The notes under the pieces were generated by a model. It was not told where the DNA came from. It saw only the letters and a program-made list of their open reading frames with translations, and did no database searches. Positions 22,937-34,632 of a stretch of DNA of 64,000 bases are shown piece after piece. Every line of letters starts with the position of its first letter. Positions within the stretch are counted from its first letter, which is position 1. Made by a program: the position numbers and the translations under genes. The stretch comes from Druceiella hillmani (Eukaryota > Arthropoda > Insecta > Lepidoptera > Hepialidae). The stretch is from assembly GCA_039881145.1 (NCBI GenBank), contig JAYKKI010000016.1, forward strand, positions 14,513,501-14,577,500, in the 5' to 3' direction.

Positions 22937-23384
22937 TGTTTTACTACTTTATAACGTCAAAATGAAATTGATTTGATGAAAAAATGAATATTGGTCCATG
23001 CGTGCGTGCTTGCGTCCTTTTGTGTGTAACAAAAATACAATTTTTGAATTTGTAAGTTCGAAGTAATCTGCAAAACTATCTAATCGAGTTTAAAAAATCG
23101 TTGGGTCTAAATATTAAAAGCTGGAGAAAAACGCTTATATTCTCACGCAAAGATTCTTGAAGTACGTAGTGCAGTAAGTTAAAGTTTTGCGCAGACATAT
23201 TTAGAAGCAATTTAAGTAAAACATTGATCGTTATTCTTAATGTACAGTTAGATCTAGAGGTAAGACCAAGATTGTCAAAAAACTGCTGTTTTTTGTATCA
23301 TTACATCTATTTCTTAAAAAGAGTTCTCTGTGATGTCGACTAAATTAATAGTTATGTCACCTAAAAATAGGTGCTTGCCTTTCT

Positions 23385-23620
23385 TCGATCTTAGTCCGCT
23401 ACCCGATCCAGTTGCATATTGCGCGCCACTGATTGCCGCCGATGTCACCGCATTCGCGACTGCCGGCATATCTTAATGATTCTTATCAATGTCTTATCTC
23501 ATATCATAATGATTCGCTTTCAAGCGGTTGCAGTTCCAGCTGAAAGTATATTTTGTTCGCATAGCAGACAAATCCCAGGAACGGACTTTTAAGAAAGTGT
23601 GGGGTTTCATAGAGTGGAAA
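23385..23620. other. GC-richer island of unknown nature
   Basis: The composition rises sharply here, for example CGCGCCACTGATTGCCGCC and CGCATTCGCGACTGCCGG. A short internal repeat ATCTTAATGATTCTTATC / ATATCATAATGATTCGC is present. No frame, tRNA or known element could be recognised. It may be a transposon remnant, a promoter or a conserved non-coding element. Confidence 0.4.
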
Positions 23621-24094
23621 ATCTATAAAGATTATTCAATTTAATTCCACAAATAATATAACTAAAATATATAAGGAAATAACATATAAGTTCAAATAAA
23701 AAATACGTAAAGTAAGTACGAAAATGGAAGAAAGCCACCTGTAAAAAATTGGTAATTGGACGACAAATTATTAAAGTTTTATTTATATTAAAGTAGCTAG
23801 AGCCATTTTATAAAACTGTTCTATAATTATTTACTTACAACATATAGTCAATATATTAGTTATTACTTATAACTTATAGTCATATGTATAGCGCAGTTTT
23901 CTTCAGACTCCCTAAACTTTTCTTTTTAACATGTCAGACGCATTAGTATTTTACACTTTTCTTTTTCTTTAACTTGACTTTTTAGAAATGATGTATACAT
24001 TTAAATCATTATTTGAAAATTAAATAAATTAATAGTTCAGAAAACTAAAAAAAACCCTCTTTTGAATAACATACTAAAAATATAAAATAATTAT

Positions 24095-24205
24095 CGAACC
24101 CGTTGTTCTCTGTCTACTATGTAAGGACTTTAATGTGAGCCATGTTTGTTTTGGAGTAAAATATTTGAATGTAAAATCGTGGGACGTTCACAGATAATAA
24201 ATTGT
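24095..24205 (+). repeat. duplicated non-coding block C, copy 1
   Basis: It aligns in the same orientation with 47,935-48,035: GAGCCATGTTTGTT, GAGTA(A/T)AATATTTGA.TG, AAAA..GTGGG.CGTTC or CGCTTC. The neighbouring sequence is only weakly similar. Confidence 0.55.
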
Positions 24206-24480
24206 CAGAAAAAGCTAATATTCATGTTTTACTAGTTTTATCTCCAGAATTGTAAACGCAATATTTATGGAATTATAAATTTAGTGCAATATTTCTCATT
24301 TTTCAGAATACACAAAGTTTGAAATGTTTATATCAAATAAGACTTATTTAAAAGGAGTGACAAACGTAGCTCAAAATATTTCATATAAACTATCACACTT
24401 TTGAAAACTTGCCTTCCAGATATTGCGGGCAAAGATATACACATATGTGAGTATTTTATGTCAAAATCCGTCGTAAAATT

Positions 24481-24568
24481 ACCTATTTTAAACACCATAT
24501 AATATAAGTTAACCTATTTTAAACACCGTATATAAGTTAACCTATTTTAAACACCATATAATTTATTA
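24481..24568. repeat. three tandem copies of a 28-31-bp unit
   Basis: ACCTATTTTAAACACC, followed by ATATAA..TAAGTTA, occurs three times. The units differ by a small internal deletion. Confidence 0.9.
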
Positions 24569-25004
24569 GCAATTTGCTTTTCACGATGAAAAGGAAAATT
24601 ATCTTGAAATAAGTCCAGTTAAACAGAGCTTTGGAAAGCGATAGCACGGAATGTTTATTTTATTATAAATTACACTAAAAAACTAAAAACTTGTTCATTT
24701 CTGGAAAGGTTTAGAAGAAAATCGCATAAATTTGCTTGAAAATCGTATAATTTTTCAAACCTCAGCCAAGAATGAATAAAAAGATACATATTTGTTACTC
24801 TTTCCATGCTGTTTTAAAATACAATTTTATTATTACAGATTCGTGACCAAATAAATCTGTGTATATATAAGATAACCAACTAAAACAAATCGCGATAGCA
24901 TCTGTTATATTTAAATTCATCAAACCGAAATTTATCCAGTTCGGATGCATTTTAGATAAATCCTCAAATCGCGACTTGTAAGAGTTTAAGTCTCCCACTT
25001 AAAT

Positions 25005-25310
25005 TAACAAAATTTAAAACAACGTCGGGGGCGATCTAATGGTATTAGGAGTAATTATCTCTAAATGCCGCCTTATTTGATTTAGGATTATGTTTGGAAG
25101 ATGACATGGACGTTTCATCTTGATTGTATTTGATATCTTTCTTTTCAGATGAACGGGCTTTAAAAATACGGACTTATTATAAGTTATGAAGTACATAAAA
25201 GGAAAAAAAAATATTCAGTGACTTACATCAGATTAGCGAGTTTAATATTTTTGATGCGAACGTTCCAATTAGTGTCTGTTAAGAATAGGTTTAAAGTATT
25301 ATTTATTTTG
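25005..25310 (+). repeat. duplicated non-coding block B, copy 2
   Basis: Partner of 2,145-2,450 in the same orientation. Landmarks are TTAAATTAACAAAATTTAAA, GGTATTAGGAGTAATTATCT, AATGCCGCCTTATTTG, and GCGAGTTTAATATTTTTGAT followed by GCGA. The minus-strand frame at 25,014-25,196 is not preserved in the partner and is probably spurious. Confidence 0.55.
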
Positions 25311-26177
25311 TTTAATCGTTGTTTCTTGTGATGGATGGAAGAGGTTTTAAAGTACGTTAGGTGTGCAATAACTTTCCATGAGGTATATTATAATACAAAT
25401 ATATTGTGCTATATTTTGTAAATACAAAAAACCACATTAGTTCGATAATATATTATTTATTCCATTTTGGAATAAAAATGAAGTTAAATTAGATATAATA
25501 GGAATCGACATTTTTAAAATTTAAACACGAGAGATGTATACGAAGGGTTTGTAAGTTGTGTTCTTAAGTTACGTTGAGCAATTTTTTATTACTGAACTAT
25601 ATTTAAAATGAAAAAAATGTCAAACACAAGCTATACTTGCAAAATTAGTGTTTCGTGCCATCTTCAACTTTCACTATCACTTTGTGCTTAAAACGGCCCA
25701 TCTGACGGGTTACCCACTGCCAACCCCACCAATGCCTTATCACGTCGCATATGTGCGGAACGTTTTGAATGTTGGTCTCCACATCGTGAGAAATATTTTT
25801 TGTCGAAAAACTTTTTCTATGAAACCTATCAGCAAATAATAAAATAATAATTTGTGTACTAAGTTTAGAATGTTTACGTCTAACAATTTTCGAGAAAATT
25901 ATTTGTGTTGGACAGACGGAAATCAAAGTGATTTCATCAGTATTCCGAGAACTATCTTTCATCTGGCTTTAAAAAAATAAAGACTCAAATAATATCGAAG
26001 GGTCAAGGATTAAATATTTTTTTTTTCGAAAGGAAATTAATGAGGCACTTTATTTATTCGATGCTGATTAATGCGATTAGGTTCTATTATACGTTATTAC
26101 GTGCTGATAAAATACTTACTGATCATTCAGATAATTTTCCCTATTATATTCGACTTTTGTTCTAAAGCGAGTGGCCA
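25311..26177. other. non-coding DNA, nothing recognised
   Basis: Two overlapping frames on opposite strands (25,648-25,839 and 25,645-25,962) share a slightly GC-richer patch. Neither has a recognisable domain or splice context. A transposon remnant is possible. Confidence 0.4.
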
Positions 26178-26301
26178 ATTTTATAAATAAAAGCCCATTA
26201 AAAATGTATTTGGCCATCGGAATTCAGTAAATAAAAGCCCATTAAAATTTTTATAAATAAAAGACTATTAAAAATGTATATGATAATCAGAGTTCAGTAA
26301 A
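26178..26301. repeat. tandem repeat around ATAAATAAAAGCCCATTAAA
   Basis: ATAAATAAAAG(C/A)C(C/T)ATTAAAA recurs, with two longer copies ending in AATGTAT(T/A)TG..CATC.GA(A/G)TTCAGTAAA and one short middle copy. Confidence 0.85.
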
Positions 26302-26436
26302 ATGAATCCGGTTGGTATGAAAATTTTATTATTATATTTGTCGACTTCCAGCAAAACTTTAATTACAAGAAAATAAGAAAACTCTTTCGTGTAATTAAAA
26401 GTTGTGCTGTTGTGAAATCGGCAAGCAAATAACAAG

Positions 26437-26497
<61 letters not shown>
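26437..26497. repeat. (TA)n microsatellite
   Basis: About 60 bp of uninterrupted TA dinucleotide. Confidence 0.98.
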
Positions 26498-26499
<2 letters not shown>

Positions 26500-26730
26500 G
26501 ATTTTAATAAATAATAACGATGTAAGTCTGAACATTAGGATCTAGGGTTCGTTCAACGAGAGTTGCACGTAGACAAGACGAAATATGAATTATTTTTCCA
26601 AGCAGGCTCTTTTAGAATCGGTGTAGTTTTTCATTCGTGGAAATAATTGTGTAAAGTATTAGAGCTATTCATTTTTAGGTGTCTCGTTCACGGGTGTCCC
26701 TTCCATTAAGCGGTATAAATGAAAATTCAT

Positions 26731-26963
26731 TCAGCTCAGGAAGTCAGACGGTTCAGGAAGTCAGTCGGGTCGGGAAGTGAGTAGGCTCAGGAAGTTACTC
26801 GGCTCAGGAAGTCAGTCGGCTCGGGAAGTCAGTCAGCTCGGGAAGTTGGTGAACTCTGGAACTTGGTTGGTTCAGAAAGTTAGTCGGTTCGATTATTCAG
26901 TCGTTTCGCGAGGTCAACCGGCTGAGAACGTCAGTCGGCTCAGTTATTCAGTCGGCTTGGCGA
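26731..26963 (+). repeat. 17-bp minisatellite (GGCTCAGGAAGTCAGTC)
   Basis: About 13 degenerate copies of GGCTCAGGAAGTCAGTC are present, best preserved at 26,750-26,840 and decaying rightward to variants such as CGGCTCAGTTATTCAGT. The array is GC-rich in AT-rich surroundings. The open frame over it (26,777-26,983) is a by-product: 17 bp is not a multiple of three, so the frame does not repeat. Confidence 0.9.
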
Positions 26964-26983
26964 AGAGATATCTATGTTCATAA

Positions 26984-28344
26984 CACGAATATTGCGAAGT
27001 TTTCGATAACATATAGTAATCATAGTATTTAGTTCGGGATAAAAGGGCAGGGATTTTGTTTAAAAAATAAAGAAAAAAAAATAAAAAACATATCCATAAT
27101 ATTATATTTATTGATATTCTAGATACAAGAAGAAAGTATTAATATTTTTTTCATTAGATATTTACTGTTAGTAAAAGTTACGGCATAATATAGGGAAAAT
27201 AATAGTGCCTGCATCAAAATTTCTCTTAAGAAAAATCTAAAAAAAATTAAGATGTTTGCAACATTTAGTTATAATTTATGGAGCTCCATCCAGAATGGCC
27301 ATCTAATGCAGTTACTAATTAAAATATCAAACTAGTAGAAACAAAACCGGAAAACTAAGTATAACTCAAGTTGGGTTCCAAAATTACTTTAAGCGGTTTA
27401 ACATTTCGATGCGTGAAGTGTTACTATGTGAAAGTTGACAATAAGTGTTGTTAATACCCGAGGTGATACTATGATTCTTTACTACGATATTATACAGAAA
27501 AATAGTCAATGGAGTAACGTTGACTGAGCTTACTATGCTTCAAGGAAGCAATTTCGGGGTTTTAAATGGATTTTATTTGTAGATTTTAAAAAGTGTGATT
27601 GAGTGAAAAATTTTATGTTTGAGTGATTTTTTGTTTGAGTGAAAGATTTTAAAAATACTAAAATAACTGGTAAATATTATTTTTCCATACTGCATTTATT
27701 GAGCGATGTCATCTATTCAATTGATGTGGAAAGCTGTCCCATAGACTGTTGTTACTGTGTAATAATTGGGTGACGCACGCCTTGTGTTTCCAAAGCTAGT
27801 ATCCGGTAACGTGGCCTTATAAAATTCGGCTAGTTATCCTATAGGCATAATATTGCCTTTAATGACTGTTAGTTCTTCTTCAAATTTAAATTCAATTTAA
27901 GTAGAAATAAATTTAACATGTGTGACGAATTTTAACTTGAACTCATAATTTATATAAAATTTATTAATCGTAGTGTATTCGAAATTTAAAATTTTAGATG
28001 TCATTTTGAAAGGAGTAGAATAATCAATAAAGTGTTTTGAAGAGGATATTGAAAGTTATGGATAGTTCCCAAGTATTTAAATATAATTATTGTTTTCATT
28101 TCCATTTTAATCTTTAAATATAGTTCCGTTCAGGGCTGTATAAACCTCACTATTATAATTTAAATCGTAATTGTATCTTATTTAATTTTTGAAGTAACTT
28201 AAATTCCTTAGATTACTGCAAACGTGTTACAATATTATTGTATAAAAATAATCACGTGGTAAGTACTTTTTGAAGCACATTTATTGTAACATACTAGCCT
28301 CGTACGTTGTAAGATATATCAGAAGCAAAATTTTTAGGTTGAAG
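26984..28344. other. AT-rich non-coding DNA
   Basis: No gene was recognised. A GC-richer patch at 27,700-27,850 includes TTATAAAATTCGGCTAGTTA, which has a TATA-like run but no convincing initiator. A small GAGTGAAA..TTT repeat lies at 27,598-27,650. Confidence 0.45.
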
Positions 28345-28494
28345 AACTATGATGTTTTTATTAAACATTTTACAGCTAAGTGGCTGGTTTTCGTAACTAT
28401 GAAGTTTTTATTAAACATTTTACAGCTAAGTGGCTGGTTTTCGTAACTATGAAGTTTTTATTAAACATTTTACAGCTAAGTGGCTGGTTTTCGT
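28345..28494 (+). repeat. three near-identical tandem copies of a 50-bp unit
   Basis: The unit begins AACTATGAAGTTTTTATTAA and ends AGCTAAGTGGCTGGTTTTCG. Copies start at 28,345, 28,395 and 28,445 and differ at one position, so the expansion is recent or continually homogenised. A minus-strand read of the unit shows no protein family. Confidence 0.97.
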
Positions 28495-29444
28495 AACTTT
28501 CTGTTCCATGTGGTATGTCGATTATCGTAAATTAATATTCATTAAAGTGATGGTAATAATTCGGCAATATAAAGAAATGAATTGCCATAGTTTATATTTA
28601 AGATTAATAACATCATCATTCTTTAAAATTTCACAAGCAATTAATTTTAGAAGTCAAAATGATGATCATCAATCAAGATAATCGTAAGTAGATACAGTAC
28701 TCCATAACCAAGATTCCTTCACGGGAATTTAAAATCGCCCATCACGAAATTAAAATATTTCCGTCATCGGTTTATGAACGAGCGACTTAATTAATTTGTT
28801 AAATTAAATTTGGAAATGTAGGCTCAGGAACTGCCTTCTTCGGATCACGACTTTGATTAATTAACTGCTACTTGTAAACGTTTGCTTTGAGCTAATTGTC
28901 AGTTAATCCTGTTAATGAAATAATCTCATCTCGATTGAGAAAAAAATGTGCCACATTCAACGTGAGGAAATGTTAAATTATTGATTTGAGAATTTTATAA
29001 TTACGGATTAATGATATAAACTTTGAAAAAAAAAATAAATTTAGGGAAATGTTCTCTAAAGAAACACGATATAATATCTGGCAAGCTATGTGATACAAAG
29101 TCGACACTCATCGTAATATTGGATGTAAACAGCTATATATGTGTGCAGAGCATGACGTTATGACAGCAGGTACGCTATTCTAACGTATTACTAGCAATTT
29201 TTATGTGGCATTTTAATATTAATTGGTCAAAAGTAAAGACGGAAAATGTCATGCTTGATTCATTGCGTGAATTAATTAAAATATGTCGTTGGGCAACACC
29301 CTCTTTGCTTGCTGAATCTCGTGCGTCTCTTGTCACATTATGTGGCTGAGTGGGCCTTAATACGTCGTTTACGTTTACAAATGTTTCTTTATGCAAATCG
29401 CAGTATCGTAGGTTACGTTAGGCACGTATCATATGTTCTATTTC
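28495..29444. other. non-coding DNA with moderately GC-rich patches
   Basis: Patches at 28,690-28,900 and 29,270-29,420 are less AT-rich, the first with several homeodomain-type TTAATTAA cores. No gene, repeat or duplicate inside the window was recognised. The overlapping opposite-strand frames at 29,175-29,554 look incidental. Confidence 0.4.
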
Positions 29445-29525
29445 AGCTCGACGCTCTTAAAATTACCTTCTTTGACGAGATGACTATTAAAGCTCGACGT
29501 GCTTTAAATTATCTTCTTTGCTTAT
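29445..29525. repeat. tandem duplication of about 47 bp
   Basis: AGCTCGACG.TC(T)TTAAA(A)TTA..TTCTTTG occurs twice. Confidence 0.8.
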
Positions 29526-30015
29526 ATCATACATGGAACTCGTATGAAGTATGACTGTTTTTAAATTTTACAATAAAATTCTTATAAAAACAAGGTATTA
29601 TTATTTAATTTACATGTCTACAGAAATTTTTATTCAAAAGGGTAACTCGGTCGTGGCTTTTATGGCTTTAAAATAAACTACAATTCACAATGCCCATTCA
29701 CATATGTTGGCATTTCATAAGCTAAAACTAAAACCGGTGTGTAATGAGAAAACTTTTTATGATCCAAGGGCTAGAAAAAAGTTCATGCATGAAAGAAATT
29801 GAAAATAAATTTAGATAAAAGGGAAGAAAAAAAGAAGCATTTATTTGTTGCAAAAACATGCAAATAGATATTTGCAATAAACAGACTTTAAAAATAACAG
29901 AAACGTAAACTTTATTTCAATTGGAGTTTTTCTTCTTAACGCTCGTGTGAATAAACCTGTACTGCATTTATGCCATATGTCAATGAAAAGTCACACATTT
30001 CGAAATTTAAAAAAA

Positions 30016-31095
30016 ACTGTCAAGCTTGAGTAAAACTCGCACTACGAGAGTTCCGTGCACATTTCCCATTTATAAATATTTAATAGTGCACGGTGTGTCC
30101 ATTAAACTATTAAAAAAAATATTTTTTCTGGATGTGAACATATAGCCTACTTATACATATATTACGGGAATATATTAAAAAAAACAATTAAATTAAATTG
30201 CATTCCAAATAGTGGATCTCGGAACATAATTCAATCCCATTAGAGTCATTATCAATGAAACGTATGGAATTAATTCAATTCTACGTAATGTGTCTACAGT
30301 GTATTTGTTTAAAAGTCGTCTTTTAAATAATTCAAAAATTTTAACAGGTCAAAATAATTTTCGCTGTAACGCTAACAATACATTTTAAAAGTATTTATCA
30401 TTAGTAATTTTTTTACAAATATGATAAAAGTTTAGTAATAACTAATGTACCTATTCATTTAATTACTAGGTATTAGTAAATTAATTAATGTGTTGATTAG
30501 AATAATACGAGAATAACTTTATTTAGTACGCAAATGATTAATGAAAATAAAACAATAAATTTAATCAACTAATTACATTTTTAAATGTATAAAATTAATT
30601 ATTAAATTTACTAAATCAATCTAAATAAAGTTTAATTAATAATGAAAATAAGGGAACATTTTAAAAATTTATAGTAAAATTTATAGAGGACGAGCCGTAG
30701 GCCCGCGCTTTTCTACCTACTTACAAGCTCGCCACCAATGTCGGTGCACGCTCTGCACAGGCTGATGATTGCGATAGAATGTTACATTTTCTAGACATAT
30801 TCGCTAGCTCTTTATTCCAATACTCGCAGTCACTTAAACAAATACTATACAACCGTTAATCGGTTGAAAGCATTGACATTACTTTTTTATAAGTCTATTT
30901 TATTATAACTATAATAATAATTATTATTACTTCTATTATTGACAATTATTATAATAAATTTTGAATGCAAGACTGATTTTAATAATTACAAATATTTAGG
31001 CAGAAACTTCATTAGGCAGACAGAAAGATGGATGGACAACCAAATGGTCTTATAAGGGTTCTGTTTTTTTTTCGTTTTGAGAGACGGAAACCTAA
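30016..31095 (-). mobile_element. two ends of a GGTTCCGTA-type element flanking AT-rich DNA
   Basis: On the minus strand the start is at about 31,095: AACAGAACCCTTATAAGACC, then TTGTCCATCCATCTTTCTGT. A matching tail is at 30,065-30,016: GCACGGAACTCTCGTAGTGC, then GAGTTTTACTCAAGCTTGAC. Both ends have the same orientation and order as the 22.4 kb copy. The 0.9 kb between is very AT-rich, so this is either one longer copy with an insertion or two fragments. Confidence 0.6.
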
Positions 31096-31312
31096 AAAAA
31101 ACTTGAATGTCTTTATAATGTAACTAATAAAATATAAAACAGTCTAAGTGCGACTTCTTTGCAAATTAAAGTTTTGGGAAATAGCAATTTTAGAACTTTA
31201 CCTCCACATCTGAAACGAATTTTTGACCAGATTTTGTCATGTCGGTAAGAGTTATACGAAAAAGAGCCAAAAATTTAACGTCCAAGTAAATAAATATCTA
31301 TTTATTTATTTA

Positions 31313-31353
31313 TTTTAGCTACTTTAATGTTAGATACATTAAAGTAGCTAAAA
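31313..31353. repeat. perfect 18-bp inverted repeat, 5-bp spacer
   Basis: TTTTAGCTACTTTAATGT and its exact inverted copy flank TAGAT. It directly abuts the 3' end of the SINE at 31.35-31.5 kb, so it may have arisen at the insertion site. Confidence 0.95.
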
Positions 31354-31505
31354 AAATTGATACATATGGCGGACTTATTGCCACGAAAGCAATCTCTTAC
31401 AGCCAACCATAACACCAGTCCAGCCCCGTTCGACGAACGGCCGGGAATCGAACCCGGTCAATCCAACACACCACGGCGACGAATAAATACATCATGCATT
31501 GAGAC
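31345..31505 (-). mobile_element. tRNA-derived SINE
   Basis: On the minus strand the order is CGTGGTGTGTTGGATTGAC (A-box side), GGGTTCGATTCCCGG (perfect B box), GGGGCTGGACTGGTGTTATG, GGCTGTAAGAGATTGCTTTC, then GGCAATAAGTCCGCC and a T/A-rich end. A Pol III promoter head with an RTE-type LINE tail is typical of insect SINEs mobilised by RTE-like LINEs. The region between boxes A and B is shorter than in a tRNA. The plus-strand frame over it (31,357-31,554) is spurious. Confidence 0.85.
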
Positions 31506-34500
31506 AATTAAAATTAAAACTTTAAGAAATATCTCTCACTCACTACTATATTGACAAAATTCGAGTGACGATTAAGAGCCGCTGTCAAGAATTACATTCA
31601 TAGAAAAACCATGAAATGAAATCGGATTATATATTTAGAAAGAAAACAGGGAGAAAATCGTTTATGTAATTATTGGAGATTGATTCTAGTAACAATTTAG
31701 CCTGGTCACGAGTTTGGTACTTTTTTAACCACTTGTAAATTCTGTGCATGTAAATGTTTTACGGAGTATCCCGTTATTTATATAATTATTCTTGGCGGCT
31801 TTATGTTGACAAATAAAAAAGAAAGTAAATTTTCATACTTGGTGGCGACTCTTAGCCAGTTTTTATATATAATCAATTGTTTATTGACAATAAGTATTCA
31901 CGTCACGAATAACACGTTCTGATAATTGTTTGTTGCGACTCCTGTGAATTATGGAGTAGGCAATATATTTAAAACGAATATTTGCAATTAGGAAAATTGG
32001 AAAACAATATACTCTTAAATATTGATAGCGCCAGAATGTAACGGAACCCTCATAGTGTGATTTCCACTCGAGCTTAACAAGTTTCTTAGCTTGAAGCATC
32101 CTATAAATTAAATATTAACAGAAATTATTGTCTTCTATTATATAAAATTCCTCTCAATATACTTAAAAGAGTCGGTAGAATGTTAATATAAATCAACGCG
32201 AAAGAGAAAAAAATTATCACATGACATTGATATCGCTTTAATTGTAAATGTAAATGGGATTTTACAGATGCCATTTTTTTCTTACTTGCTCTTTAAAAAG
32301 TAATCCTCTTCTCGGCCTTGCTAACAAATTGATTGATATATTCTCTTAGCCCGACACATTGTCAAAATTGTATTGCCTCTTTGCGCTTTTGTGGAGTGCC
32401 ACAGGTTAGACTAGCACGTTCAAAGTGTTTGCGTAAAGAAAATTATCTCGTTTATCATCGGCTGTATCTATAAGTGATACATTCCATATATTTATGTCAT
32501 TATGTACCTAAGCTAAATGCTGACAATTAATATTTTCTGTATTTGCTTCAACGAAGACTCATTCGGTTTCCTCAAAGCAAAAAGGTGACTAGTGAATTAT
32601 TTTAAAGATTACCCGTTTTTTTATTTTTTTATTATGTTATCAAGAAAACTTTTCTTGATACAGTAGAGAAATAAATTATTTATTATACGAACAGGAAAAT
32701 TTTAAAAACTTTAAATTTAAAAATTCCGTGGAAGTTAAGCGTATAAACTATATCATAGTTTATTACGAAGAGAGATAAATACAAGAAATTATTGTTCTAT
32801 CAAACTTTGTCTGCGATCAAAGATATATATAAATTTCTGTTATTTATTTCTTTAAAATGAAAAACAGAAATTACAGCATTTTAGATGATACTCATTCCAC
32901 TTCAAAACTGATTGTGAAATACCAGAACTGATTATGAAAATACTATAACTTTTACAGTGAAATGATTTTGAAACATTTTTAATTTTATCACCATTTAAAT
33001 AAACTTTTAGCCAGTTAACTTATGCTTATTTTTTTAATGAAGAGTTCGTAAACTTATTAGTTACTTTTGCTGGCTCGTTAGAATGAGGTGTTGTTATCAG
33101 CCAATGGATCTGTAACGAAAGGTTAAGTACTGACTTTTTTAATTGGTTTTAATGGTGGTAAGGAGCGAATATATGTATAATAAAGAGGAATATCATTATT
33201 AATTATTATATGAAATTTTGGACTGCTGAGTTCTGATTATGATTAAGTTTACATAAGATCTCATCTTTTGTATTACAGAAAATAAATTACCCTTAATTCC
33301 GATGTTTTATTTAACTTTCAAGAAGTACCGTATTTAACCCCATATACAATATATGAATATATCTATATGAATGGTTTAGTTTATACCTTTATGTGTATAT
33401 AGGGCAAACATTTTAAATAAAATGAGTTGGTTTTAGTAAACGATATTTCCATCAATTTGCTTCACCTATGCAAGTAACAATAATGATTTAAAAAATTTAA
33501 AATTTTAAAATGACAGAGGCAAAATAAAAAATGTAGCAAAAAATTTAATTTTTTCAGACAGTATTAAATGTGACTGAATGTGTCAAATTTCATAAATAAA
33601 CTCATTATTATAATTTTTAAATTGTGGGTATGCTTATTGTCATCGCAAATGAAAAAAAATACGTTCGAAAATATTTTCATACCCTTTTCACCTTCTGAAT
33701 AATATGAAACTAACTTAAAAAAAACCCTGTTTTTGGAATTAAGAGGTTCAAGAAAGCATTCACCATAACATGTCGATTATAAATAATTGTAAACATGAAA
33801 GTATATTGCTCTCCCACACGAAAATTTTTTTTTTCTGAAAGTGCAATTTGTTAAAAATCACATTCAAGCCAAAATTAACAGATATATTGCCATTTTGGCT
33901 TCAAATATCTCGCAGCAAATGCAGGTATATAAATTAATCGCTTCATTCATATTGCAAATGATATTATTTTTAAATATGGTTTTTAATTTTCTGTTCCTCG
34001 AAATAACCATAATTTTGAAGACCATAATTCATAAGTCATAGATATGAAGAGATGAAGACCATAAGTCATAGAAATCTAAAAAAATTTAATGGTTCGTATT
34101 AAAAATTAAACCCCTGATATTCAAATTGACGGTATATTTTAACATGAATTTCAATAAATTTTACGTTTTATTAAGAAAAGTGTAATTGCACATTTAATTA
34201 GAAAAAAATTGCTGGGTATCCTATAAAAATTATTTCTAAACAAGTACGAAAATACTTCTCACTTCTTCTTTCAAGTCGCAATAATAATTAGTTAACTTTT
34301 GGGTTTTGACGATTATTAAAAAAAAAATGGATATTTGGATATGGAATATAATTTCAACGAATTAAAAATAATTTAAGTTCATTGTCTCAGAAATCATTGG
34401 GTAACAATTATTGAAGCTTTCCAGTTTTAAGTTATCTTTTGTTGGTCTTTTTAACTGAATAAAATGAATAACAATTTTAAATTCGTTTTAAATTAAAATA

Positions 34501-34539
34501 TTTATTCTCAGTTTCAAACGATATAGCTTCGTTATAATT
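31506..34539. other. AT-rich non-coding DNA
   Basis: No gene, RNA or transposon was recognised. A GC-richer patch at about 32,310-32,430 is unassigned. A small local repeat (GAAGACCATAA.TCATA) lies at 34,013-34,075. Confidence 0.5.
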
Positions 34540-34632
34540 ATACACGCAGGCACACTTATAAAGACACGCTTATCACATACACGCAAGCACGTACGAACGC
34601 ATGCGCGCACGTGTACGCAAGTACCCACGCAT
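34540..34632 (+). repeat. alternating purine-pyrimidine ACGC/CACG-rich tract
   Basis: About 90 bp is rich in ACGCA and CACGT words, such as CGCATGCGCGCACGTGTACG. It is a degenerate (AC)n/(CG)n-type simple repeat with potential to adopt left-handed DNA. Confidence 0.8.

Noticed and set aside
26777..26983. 68-codon frame over the 17-bp minisatellite
   Set aside because: A repeat-derived opening; the period is not a multiple of three and the peptide is not periodic.
27805..27850. TATA-like TTATAAAATTCGG as a promoter
   Set aside because: No initiator at proper spacing and no downstream open frame; TATA-like runs are frequent in AT-rich DNA.
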